A DNA stretch of 14,764 nt from contig CAZPZZ010000104.1 of NCBI GenBank assembly GCA_964591245.1, forward strand, positions 1-14,764, given 5' to 3'. The position numbers and the translations under genes are program-made. Shown in pieces: positions 5,332 through 12,932 of the stretch. This DNA is from CAZPZZ01 sp964591245. Lineage in GTDB: Bacteria; Acidobacteriota; Vicinamibacteria; Vicinamibacterales; UBA8438. Under the pieces are notes generated by a model that was given only the letters and a program-made list of their open reading frames with translations, was not told the DNA's origin and did no database searches. Positions within the stretch are counted from its first letter, which is position 1. Every line of letters starts with the position of its first letter.

Positions 5332-8229
5332 GTGGCTCTTCGCAAAGCTCCGACGACAGCCAATTCCTTTGGGTTTGCCCGACGGCACATCGGTCCTGGT
5401 GCGGAGGATGTGGAGGGCATGCTGGCTGCCGTCGGGACGGATTCACTCGACGCTTTTATCGACGAAGTGGTGCCCTCGGACATCCGCCTGGCTGAGCCGT
5501 GGCTCGTGCCAGGTCCTGAGACCGAGGCGGAGTTCCTAGCGGGGCTTCGAACGGTGGCGACACGTAATCGCCCGGGCCGAAGTTTTATAGGGCTAGGGTA
5601 TTACGGATGCATCACCCCAAGCGTGATTCTACGCAATGTGTTCGAAAATCCAGGCTGGTACACTCCCTATACTCCCTATCAGGCGGAAGTAGCGCAGGGG
5701 CGTCTTGAGGCCCTGCTGAATTTCCAGACGATGGTCTGTGACCTGACGGGGATGCCGGTTGCCAACGCCTCGTTGCTCGATGAGGCGACCGCGGCGGCCG
5801 AAGCGATGGCGATGATGCATCGTCTTCAGGCTCGCACGCGACCCCACGCGAATCGATTATTGGTTGCGCGTAGCTGTTTTCCGCAAACGATCGCGGTGGT
5901 GAGCGGGCGAGCGGAGCCTCTTGGGATCGATGTCGAACTGGTAGACCCGGCAGACATGGCCATTGACGCACGGGTGTTTGGCGTGCTGCTTCAATGTCCC
6001 GCTGAAGACGGTGCCGTGACGTCCTTCAGTGAGTTAGTTGATGAGGTTCATGGCGCCGGTGCGTTGGTAGCTGTGTGCACGGATCTGTTGGCGTTGACAC
6101 TGCTGACACCTCCTGGAGAGCAGGGCGTCGATGTGGTTGTCGGGAATACACAACGTTTTGGCGTTCCACTCGGGTGTGGCGGGCCGCATGCGGCGTTCTT
6201 TGCGACCAAAGAACAGTACGTCCGCCAGGTGCCCGGACGGGTCATCGGATTGTCCGTCGACCGACATGGAAACCCCGCGCATCGCATGTCGCTGCAGACA
6301 CGTGAGCAACATATTCGACGTGAACGGGCGACGTCGAACATTTGTACCGCCCAGGCGCTACTGGCAAACATGGCGGGCCTCTATGCTGTTTATCATGGCC
6401 CAGAGGGAATTCGCGCGATCGCCGCGCGCGTGCATAGTCTGACGCGGACGCTTGTTGATGGGATGCGTGGGCTGGGCGTTGAGCCAACCAGCGCCCATTT
6501 CTTTGATACGGTTCGCGTGCGCCTTTCCGCGGGGGCAATCGATCGACTTGCTCACGAGGCAGAGGCGGCAGGGGTATATCTTCGTTACGTCGACGACACG
6601 GACGTCGGGATCTCACTTGATGAGACGACAACGCCCGCTGCGGTTGATCAAGTGTTACGGCTATTAGGGGGGGCCATTGAGCGGCCACTGCCATCGGGAA
6701 CGGAAGACCGTCCCGATACCCTGGTTGATCCGAACTGGTCCAGTGATCTGATACGAACGTCGGAATACTTGACGCATCCTGTGTTTCATGAGCATCGCTC
6801 CGAGACGCAGATGATGCGGTACCTGAAAAAGCTTGAGCAGCAAGACATTGGGCTCGATACTTCGATGATTCCCCTCGGCTCGTGCACCATGAAATTGACG
6901 GCAGCCACCGAGATGCGCCCGGTGAGCTGGCCCGAGTTCGCCGAGGTTCATCCATTTGCGCCAGACGTGGCATCCACTGGATATCGCGAAGTGTTTAGTG
7001 AACTCGAGCGCTCGTTGTGCGTGATCACCGGGTTGGCGGCAGTTTCTCTGCAACCGAATTCTGGGGCGCAAGGCGAGTTCGCCGGTCTGATGGTGATTCG
7101 CGCGTTTCAGTGCGACCAGGGAGAGAGTCACCGAAACGTCGTCTTGATTCCCTCGTCGGCGCACGGCACGAATCCGGCGAGCGCGGCAATGGCCGGCATG
7201 CAAGTAGTGATTGTCGCGTGCGATGAGCAAGGGAATGTCGATCTCAATGACCTTCGCTCGAAGACGGAAACGTATGCCGGAACGCTCTCGACACTCATGG
7301 TGACGTATCCGTCTACGCATGGCGTATTCGAAGATGCGATTCGCAATATCTGCGACATTGTGCATACCCACGGTGGGCAGGTGTACATGGACGGCGCCAA
7401 TATGAATGCGCAGGTTGGACTCACGAGTCCGGCAGCGATTGGTGCGGACGTGTGCCATATCAATTTACACAAGACGTTTGCCATTCCTCACGGTGGTGGT
7501 GGACCAGGAATGGGACCGATAGCGGTCGCTGCCCACTTAACTCCGTATCTACCTGGGCACCCGTTGGTACCTGTGGGTGGAGCGAAGGCGATTCCTCCCA
7601 TCTCGGCAGCGCCGTGGGGGAGTGCCAGCATCCTGCTCATCTCCCACGGGTATATGCGAATGCTAGGAGCGGAGGGGATGCGGCGCGCGACGGCTGTCGC
7701 GATGCTAAGCGCAAATTATTTGAAAGCTCGTCTCGAATCTCATTATGACGTGCTTTACACGCGAGCGAACGGGCGTGTGGCTCACGAGTTGATCTTTGAT
7801 CTTCGCGCGTTCAAGCCTCATGGCATTACAGAACTCGACGTTGCCAAGCGTCTCATGGACTATGGTTTTCATGCCCCTACGGTGTCGTTCCCGGTTCCTG
7901 GCACGATGATGGTTGAACCCACTGAGAGTGAGCCGAGGGACGAGCTGGATCGGTTTTGCGACGCATTGGTGGCAATCCGGGCTGAAATTCAGGCCGTAAT
8001 CGACGGTCGCGTGGATGCAGTCGAGAACGTCCTGAAGAATGCACCCCATACGATCGCAGAAGCAACGGCCGATGCGTGGACTCATCCCTACACCCGCGAG
8101 CAGGCGGTGTTCCCGGCGCCCTTCGTGCGGGCACACAAGGTATGGCCCAGCGTTGGGCGAATCAATGACGCCCACGGCGACCGCAATCTCATCTGCAGTT
8201 GTCCGCCTCTTGATGAATACGAGAACTAG
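5332..8229 (+). CDS. gcvP: Glycine dehydrogenase (decarboxylating), P protein, full-length fused form
   Basis: GcvP is the PLP-dependent decarboxylase that starts glycine cleavage, loading the aminomethyl group onto lipoyl-GcvH. The 965-residue product is the single-chain form (about 950 residues), not the split GcvPA/GcvPB pair found in Firmicutes and archaea. Signatures include FARRHIGP near the N-terminus, WYTPYTPYQAEVAQGRLEA, GVPLGCGGPHAAFFAT, IPLGSCTMKLTA, and the PLP-lysine block NLHKTFAIPHGGGGPG, with the Schiff-base Lys at residue 714. GTG 5332 is chosen because the family homology begins with FGFARRHIGP a few residues later; an upstream ATG at 5272 lies inside gcvH and would add non-homologous residues. 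No internal stop or frameshift is seen. The gene is convergent with the aminotransferase, with 37 nt between stops and no visible terminator hairpin with a T-run. Confidence 0.97.
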   Translation: MALRKAPTTANSFGFARRHIGPGAEDVEGMLAAVGTDSLDAFIDEVVPSDIRLAEPWLVPGPETEAEFLAGLRTVATRNRPGRSFIGLGYYGCITPSVILRNVFENPGWYTPYTPYQAEVAQGRLEALLNFQTMVCDLTGMPVANASLLDEATAAAEAMAMMHRLQARTRPHANRLLVARSCFPQTIAVVSGRAEPLGIDVELVDPADMAIDARVFGVLLQCPAEDGAVTSFSELVDEVHGAGALVAVCTDLLALTLLTPPGEQGVDVVVGNTQRFGVPLGCGGPHAAFFATKEQYVRQVPGRVIGLSVDRHGNPAHRMSLQTREQHIRRERATSNICTAQALLANMAGLYAVYHGPEGIRAIAARVHSLTRTLVDGMRGLGVEPTSAHFFDTVRVRLSAGAIDRLAHEAEAAGVYLRYVDDTDVGISLDETTTPAAVDQVLRLLGGAIERPLPSGTEDRPDTLVDPNWSSDLIRTSEYLTHPVFHEHRSETQMMRYLKKLEQQDIGLDTSMIPLGSCTMKLTAATEMRPVSWPEFAEVHPFAPDVASTGYREVFSELERSLCVITGLAAVSLQPNSGAQGEFAGLMVIRAFQCDQGESHRNVVLIPSSAHGTNPASAAMAGMQVVIVACDEQGNVDLNDLRSKTETYAGTLSTLMVTYPSTHGVFEDAIRNICDIVHTHGGQVYMDGANMNAQVGLTSPAAIGADVCHINLHKTFAIPHGGGGPGMGPIAVAAHLTPYLPGHPLVPVGGAKAIPPISAAPWGSASILLISHGYMRMLGAEGMRRATAVAMLSANYLKARLESHYDVLYTRANGRVAHELIFDLRAFKPHGITELDVAKRLMDYGFHAPTVSFPVPGTMMVEPTESEPRDELDRFCDALVAIRAEIQAVIDGRVDAVENVLKNAPHTIAEATADAWTHPYTREQAVFPAPFVRAHKVWPSVGRINDAHGDRNLICSCPPLDEYEN

Positions 8230-8266
8230 GGTTTGCGGTGTAGTTTCTAACTGGCTGACGAAAGGG

Positions 8267-9151
8267 TCATGTGGAAACGGAGCGTGTGACAGCCTGAGCC
8301 CGTGCACGGAGTCCCTCAAGGAGTCGTGAGGTAATCGGTCCAGGGCAAGCTTCGCCGATGGGCTGGTCCCCGACTCGAACGACGGGGATGATTTCACGAG
8401 TAGTACTCGTGATGAACAGTTCATCGAGTTCTCTGAGATCTCCTTCACGCATGATTTCCGCCCGTATAGGAACCCCGAGGTCTGCGCCCACGTCGAAGAT
8501 CAGATTTCGGGTCACCCCCTCGAGGAGGCCGGCAGCGAGGGGGGGAGTTCGGACGATTCCGTCGCGCACGCCGAACAGGTTGGATTGCGAGCATTCCGCT
8601 AGCTCGCTGCGATGGTTGAGGAGAATTGCCTCATGGGCACCCTGGCGGACAGCTTCCTGCATCGCCAGCACGTTGTTGAGCAGATTGTTCGACTTGATGC
8701 TGGGATCCACGCTGCGAGGATGGTTCCGCATGACAGTGGCGATGATGACGCCCACGCCTTCCCGTAAGACTTGGTCAGGAACGGGGTGAAAGGGTCTGGC
8801 GATAATGACCACGGACGGCGAGGGACAGGCGGCCGGGTCGTACGTGAGATCGCCGATGCCTCGGGTGATCAAGGCCCGGATTGTGACCTCTCCGTTTGGG
8901 TTGACCTCGCGCATCGTCTCTTCCATTCTTGAGCCGAGAGCGGCGTCAGACAGCGGAATGTCCAACGACACACGACTGGCCGAGGCGCGAAGGCGAATCA
9001 GGTGCTGGTCAAGGAGGAAGAGTTGCCGGTTGTAGGTTCGGAGTGTTTCATACACTCCATCTCCGTAGAGAAATCCGTGGTCGAAGATTGAGATGACCGC
9101 ATGGTCACCGTCGCTCACGACACCGTTCACGTTGACGATAGCTTCCGGCAT
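8267..9151 (-). CDS. Class-IV PLP aminotransferase (branched-chain / D-amino-acid aminotransferase family)
   Basis: The 294-residue protein starts at the ATG giving MPEAIVNVNG, where family homology begins; the frame is open further upstream but that sequence is not family-like. Fold-type IV aminotransferase motifs are present: the FDHGFLYGDGVYETLRTYN block (residues 23-41), the PLP lysine in PSIKSNNLLNN (Lys153), and AECSQSNLFGVRDG (185-198), whose Glu186 should contact the PLP ring nitrogen. The C-terminal segment TSTTREIIPVVRV matches the substrate-side loop. Members include IlvE (leucine, isoleucine and valine transamination), D-alanine aminotransferase and aminodeoxychorismate lyase (PabC); sequence inspection alone does not settle which. 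Family members usually read EG at the Glu, and here it is EC. A single gene on the minus strand, divergent from nnr. The ribosome site is weak (GAGA about 16 nt upstream). Confidence 0.92.
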   Translation of the reverse strand: MPEAIVNVNGVVSDGDHAVISIFDHGFLYGDGVYETLRTYNRQLFLLDQHLIRLRASASRVSLDIPLSDAALGSRMEETMREVNPNGEVTIRALITRGIGDLTYDPAACPSPSVVIIARPFHPVPDQVLREGVGVIIATVMRNHPRSVDPSIKSNNLLNNVLAMQEAVRQGAHEAILLNHRSELAECSQSNLFGVRDGIVRTPPLAAGLLEGVTRNLIFDVGADLGVPIRAEIMREGDLRELDELFITSTTREIIPVVRVGDQPIGEACPGPITSRLLEGLRARAQAVTRSVST

Positions 9152-9276
9152 GCTGTTGTCGGCTGGTCTCAAGGGTGCAAGCTTTGCGCAGTCTTCACAG
9201 TACCATACGTAGGATTGGATTTTGGTCGTTTCAAGACGCCTGAGGCAGCCTCGGTTGGCAAGAGAGCGTGGCACCG
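9152..9276. promoter_or_regulatory. Divergent intergenic region between the aminotransferase gene and nnr
   Basis: These 125 nt separate two divergently transcribed genes and must hold at least their promoters. On the minus strand TTGAAA (9229-9234) is followed after 17 nt by TACGTA (9206-9211), a good -35 with a poor -10. On the plus strand TTCACA (9194-9199) is a good -35, followed after 18 nt by GATTTT, a poor -10. Neither is strong enough to assert, and I see no operator-like palindrome beyond TACGTA itself. Confidence 0.3.
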
Positions 9277-10887
9277 ATGAGGATTTTGAATACCAGCCAG
9301 ATGCGTGAGGCCGATCAACGCACGATTACCCAGATGGGTGTGCCGGCCATGCGGCTGATGGAACATGCCGGCCGAGCCGTCGTCGCGACCATGCTGCAGC
9401 GTTGGCCGGCGATCGGTGAGAGCCGCGTGGCTATCGTGTGTGGTCGTGGAAACAACGGCGGAGATGGCTTTGTCGTGGCGCGTTTGCTGGCCTTGCGAGG
9501 CAGCGACGTGTGTGTGTATTTGGGATGCAGGTCCGACCAACTTGAAGGTGCGGCTCGGACGAATCTATTAGCGCTTGCGTCTTACGATGTCCCTGTTCAT
9601 GAGGTGTTTGAGAGCAGCGCGTGGCGTGCGTCGTTTCCCGAGGTGACCAGCAGTGATGTGATCGTTGACGCATTGTTTGGGACGGGGTTGACTCGACCTC
9701 TTGGGGAACCATGGATCACGATGGTGCGCGACCTCAACAACCTGAATGTCCCGATTGTTGCCATAGATCTCCCCTCAGGGCTCTGTGGTGATACCGCGGA
9801 ACTGATTGGCGAGGCGATTGATGCGGAAGTCACGGTGGCGCTGGGTGCGCTGAAACCTCCACTTGTCGTGACACCCGGTTCGATGCAGGCGGGGGAGGTC
9901 GTCGTTGCAGATATTGGAATCCCGGCAAGGGTGATTGACGGGCTAGACCGACCCGTAACTTCACTTAGCACTCGCGCAGATGCGGCCGGATTCCTCAAGG
10001 CCAGGGCGCGGGACATACACAAGGGAGATTGTGGACGAGTGCTCATCGTGGCCGGGTCTGCGAGGAAATCTGGCGCGGCGCGGCTGGCGGCGGCTGGAGC
10101 GCTACGGTCTGGGGCTGGCTTGGTGACGGTTGCGACTCCCCGGGGATGTCAGCAGACTGTCAGTGCCTGGATGCCCGAGTACATGACGTTGGGGCTGGAA
10201 GAGACTCCGCTCGGCGAGGTCGCGGCTGGGGCGGCGGAACTGGTGCTCGAGCAGCGGTGCGATGTGCTCGCGGTGGGACCGGGTTTGGGACAGGGGCCGG
10301 ACGTCGAACTCCTGGTCCGGACGCTCGTTGAGCGAACCGCGGCGTCACTGGTCCTCGACGCGGATGCGTTGAATGTGTGTACTCGCGATGCTACGACACT
10401 CGTGGGGCGTGACGGCCGAGATTTGATCATCACCCCGCACCCGGGTGAGATGGCCCGTTTGGTGGGGATCTCGGCTGAGGATGTGCAAACTCATCGGATC
10501 GAGGTCGCCCGGGATTTTGCGATGGAACGTCAAATCCATGTCGTGCTGAAGGGGGCCGGAACAGTTGTCGCGACGCCAGGTGGTGAGGTGTGGGTGAATG
10601 CGACGGGAAACCCGGGGATGGCAACGGGAGGTGCAGGCGACGTATTGACCGGGATGGTGGCCGCCTGGTTGGCGCAGTTGGTGGATGCTGACGCGGCCTG
10701 TCGTGTAGCGGCCTGTCTCCACGGGATAGCGGGGGATCTGGCCGCGGCTGCCAAGAGCCAGCCTGGACTGATCGCCAGTGACATCGTTGATCATCTCGGA
10801 GATGGGGTTCTCGCGCTGCTGGACAGGCAGAGTGGGGAAGAGCGATATGACGCACACGGTTTATGTGCTTTGACGGGTGATGTGTAA
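9277..10887 (+). CDS. nnr: Bifunctional NAD(P)H-hydrate epimerase / ADP-dependent NAD(P)H-hydrate dehydratase
   Basis: The enzyme repairs hydrated NAD(P)H: the N-terminal domain epimerises R- and S-NAD(P)HX, and the C-terminal domain dehydrates S-NAD(P)HX using ADP. The 536-residue length fits the fused E. coli-type Nnr (YjeF). In the epimerase domain (about 1-225) the GRGNNGGDGFVVARLL block (56-71) and DLPSGLCGDT (164-173) are seen. In the ribokinase-like dehydratase domain (about 235-530) the GRVLIVAGS segment, GPGLGQG (334-340), ITPHPGEM (385-392) and the phosphate-binding GGAGDVLTG (451-459) are intact. ATG 9277 (MRILNTSQMREADQ) is preferred over GTG 9268 because the family starts there. 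It is followed after three bases by tsaE; the nnr-tsaE pairing also occurs in E. coli, so co-transcription is likely. Confidence 0.96.
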   Translation: MRILNTSQMREADQRTITQMGVPAMRLMEHAGRAVVATMLQRWPAIGESRVAIVCGRGNNGGDGFVVARLLALRGSDVCVYLGCRSDQLEGAARTNLLALASYDVPVHEVFESSAWRASFPEVTSSDVIVDALFGTGLTRPLGEPWITMVRDLNNLNVPIVAIDLPSGLCGDTAELIGEAIDAEVTVALGALKPPLVVTPGSMQAGEVVVADIGIPARVIDGLDRPVTSLSTRADAAGFLKARARDIHKGDCGRVLIVAGSARKSGAARLAAAGALRSGAGLVTVATPRGCQQTVSAWMPEYMTLGLEETPLGEVAAGAAELVLEQRCDVLAVGPGLGQGPDVELLVRTLVERTAASLVLDADALNVCTRDATTLVGRDGRDLIITPHPGEMARLVGISAEDVQTHRIEVARDFAMERQIHVVLKGAGTVVATPGGEVWVNATGNPGMATGGAGDVLTGMVAAWLAQLVDADAACRVAACLHGIAGDLAAAAKSQPGLIASDIVDHLGDGVLALLDRQSGEERYDAHGLCALTGDV

Positions 10888-10890
10888 TTC

Positions 10891-11331
10891 GTGACTCGAC
10901 AACATCGTACGGCTTCGGAAACGGAAACTGCATCCGTGGCGGCGCAGCTTGCGCGGTCTCTGGCGCCGGGAAGCGTTGTGGCTCTCACCGGCGATCTGGG
11001 GGCCGGCAAGACCGCATTTGTACGTGGCTTTGTGGAGGGGCTCGGGGTTGATCCGGATGAGGTGACGAGTCCCACGTTTACGGTAATTCAGGAGTATGGT
11101 GGGGGGCGTGTCTTCCACGTCGACCTCTACCGGTTGACCGGGGAAGAAGTTGACGATCTTGGGCTAGAGGAGCTTCCCGAGGGCGGAGGGTTGGTTTGTA
11201 TCGAGTGGGCTGAACGGTTACCGCGCCCGTTTTCTGGTGCCGTTGCCGTGCATATCATCGATCTGGGGGAGGACAGGAGAGAGTTGAGGATCGATGACGG
11301 TTGCCCCGGGGTTACTCGGAGCGGTAATTAG
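10891..11331 (+). CDS. tsaE: tRNA t6A37 threonylcarbamoyltransferase complex ATPase TsaE
   Basis: TsaE is the small P-loop ATPase that works with TsaB and TsaD to place threonylcarbamoyl on A37 of ANN-decoding tRNAs. The 146-residue product has Walker A GDLGAGKT (34-41), the TSPTF segment (59-63), HVDLYRL (76-82) and IEWAERL (104-110), all diagnostic for the family. The start is GTG 10891, three bases after the nnr stop; translational coupling is likely because only a weak ribosome site (GGGTGATG) is visible. The stop codon lies inside the 3' end of convergent guaB, a 20-nt overlap. No tsaB or tsaD is in the window. Confidence 0.95.
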   Translation: MTRQHRTASETETASVAAQLARSLAPGSVVALTGDLGAGKTAFVRGFVEGLGVDPDEVTSPTFTVIQEYGGGRVFHVDLYRLTGEEVDDLGLEELPEGGGLVCIEWAERLPRPFSGAVAVHIIDLGEDRRELRIDDGCPGVTRSGN

Positions 11332-12838
11332 GGGCTTCTTTGGTGATGACCACATCGTGAACGTGGCTCTCTCGCATTCCGGCCGGGGTGATGCGCACCA
11401 TCCGGGCATTCTGCTGTAGGTCCGCAATCGTGCCGCACCCGCAATAGCCCATGCCGGCACGGAGTCCTCCGACGAGTTGATGAATCATCGCGCCGATCGA
11501 GCCCTTATGGGGTACGCGGCCTTCGATGCCTTCTGGTACGAGTTTCTCGTCGTGCTCGTTGGGGCCGGCCAGTTCGTAATCTTCCTGGAAATACCGGTCT
11601 CGGCTGCCAGCTCGCATTGCCCCGATCGAACCCATCCCTCGATATTCTTTGAAGCTGCGCCCCTGGAAGAGAATCAGTTCTCCTGGGCTCTCGTCGGTCC
11701 CAGCGAATAAGCTCCCGATCATGACGGTACTGGCGCCGACCGCGAGCGCCTTGGTGATGTCGCCTGAATATCGCACACCGCCATCAGCAATAATCGGAAC
11801 GTTGTGGCGGTGTGCGGCTTGAGCGCATTCGGCGAGTGCAGAGATCATGGGCATTCCGATCCCGGCAATCACTCGGGTGGTGCATATGGAGCCGGACCCG
11901 ATGCCAACTTTGACCCCGTCGACACCGAGGCCAATCAGGGCTTCGGTGCCTTCAGCGGTGGCGACATTACCTGCGACCAGGTCCACATCTGAAAATCGAT
12001 CTCTGATTTGTTTCACGACAGACATCACGCCGCGCGAATGCCCGTGTGCTGTGTCGATGACGAGCACGTCCGCACCGGCCTCGACGAGCGCCGCTGCGCG
12101 ATCTACCGTGTCTTGGGCGACGCCGACCGCCGCGCCAACGCGCAGCCGCCCCAGCGCGTCTTTGGCCGCAGTGGGGTAGTTGATCATTTTCTGGATGTCT
12201 TTGACAGTGATCAATCCCTTCAGGCGGTAATTTGTGTCGACTACGAGCAACTTTTCGACACGGTGGGCATGCAGCAGCGCTTGTGCATCCTGGAGTGTGG
12301 TGCCAACGGGAACGGTGATGAGTTTTTCCCGTGTCATGACCTCGGAAATTGGGCGATCGACATTTGCCTCAAACCGGAGATCTCGATTGGTGAGAATACC
12401 CACCAGTTTTCCTTCAGTGCTGCCATCTTCGGTGATCGGAACTCCAGAAATCCGGTATTTCTTCATCAATTCGAGAGCTTGGATGAGCCGGTCGTCTGGG
12501 GCGAGCGTGATCGGATTGACGATCATGCCGCTCTCCGACCGTTTCACGCGGTCGACCTCGGCTGCCTGATCTTCGATGGAGAGGTTCTTGTGAATGACAC
12601 CCATGCCCCCGAGTTGGGCAACGGCTATCGCAAGACGCGACTCGGTGACGGTATCCATTGCCGAACTGACGATGGGGACATTGAGCGTGATGTTGCGGGT
12701 CACCCGCGTGACGACGTTCACCTCGTTGGGGAGTACCTCAGAGTGACGTGGGACCAAAAGTACGTCGTCAAAGGTCAAGGCGATAGAGATGTCGGCTGTC
12801 GTGAAGTGGGTTGCCCGAGTATCGGTGTTCGCGTTCAT
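11312..12838 (-). CDS. guaB: Inosine-5'-monophosphate dehydrogenase
   Basis: GuaB oxidises IMP to XMP with NAD+, the committed step of guanine nucleotide synthesis. The product is 508 residues, slightly longer than the usual ~490 because of a short N-terminal extension before ALTFDDVLLVP. Two CBS domains lie at about 105-160 and 165-220, inserted in the TIM barrel. The catalytic loop GSICTTR carries Cys319, and the flap/active-site segment SIGAMRAGSRDRYF is present. ATG 12838 is chosen because GAGGGA lies 7 nt before it; the frame is open 11 codons further upstream. A TAGAAT -10-like element (minus strand, 12878-12883) sits about 40 nt before the start with no convincing -35. The gene lies downstream of secA on the same strand, with a 94-nt gap. 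Confidence 0.98.
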   Translation of the reverse strand: MNANTDTRATHFTTADISIALTFDDVLLVPRHSEVLPNEVNVVTRVTRNITLNVPIVSSAMDTVTESRLAIAVAQLGGMGVIHKNLSIEDQAAEVDRVKRSESGMIVNPITLAPDDRLIQALELMKKYRISGVPITEDGSTEGKLVGILTNRDLRFEANVDRPISEVMTREKLITVPVGTTLQDAQALLHAHRVEKLLVVDTNYRLKGLITVKDIQKMINYPTAAKDALGRLRVGAAVGVAQDTVDRAAALVEAGADVLVIDTAHGHSRGVMSVVKQIRDRFSDVDLVAGNVATAEGTEALIGLGVDGVKVGIGSGSICTTRVIAGIGMPMISALAECAQAAHRHNVPIIADGGVRYSGDITKALAVGASTVMIGSLFAGTDESPGELILFQGRSFKEYRGMGSIGAMRAGSRDRYFQEDYELAGPNEHDEKLVPEGIEGRVPHKGSIGAMIHQLVGGLRAGMGYCGCGTIADLQQNARMVRITPAGMRESHVHDVVITKEAPNYRSE

Positions 12839-12932
12839 AAGAGAGTCCCTCGGAGGCAGTGCCCGATTCAAAAAGAAATTCTACCTGTGAGTCGCAGCGG
12901 AGCATGTTTCGCATGTGTACAGTTTGGGCTAA

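Noticed and set aside
6664..7458. Long minus-strand open frames inside gcvP (also 6242-6973 and 7705-8448)
   Set aside because: Antisense shadows of gcvP; no recognisable motifs and no ribosome sites.
8230..8266. Bidirectional terminator between gcvP and the aminotransferase gene
   Set aside because: No stem followed by a T-run is visible on either strand in these 37 nt.
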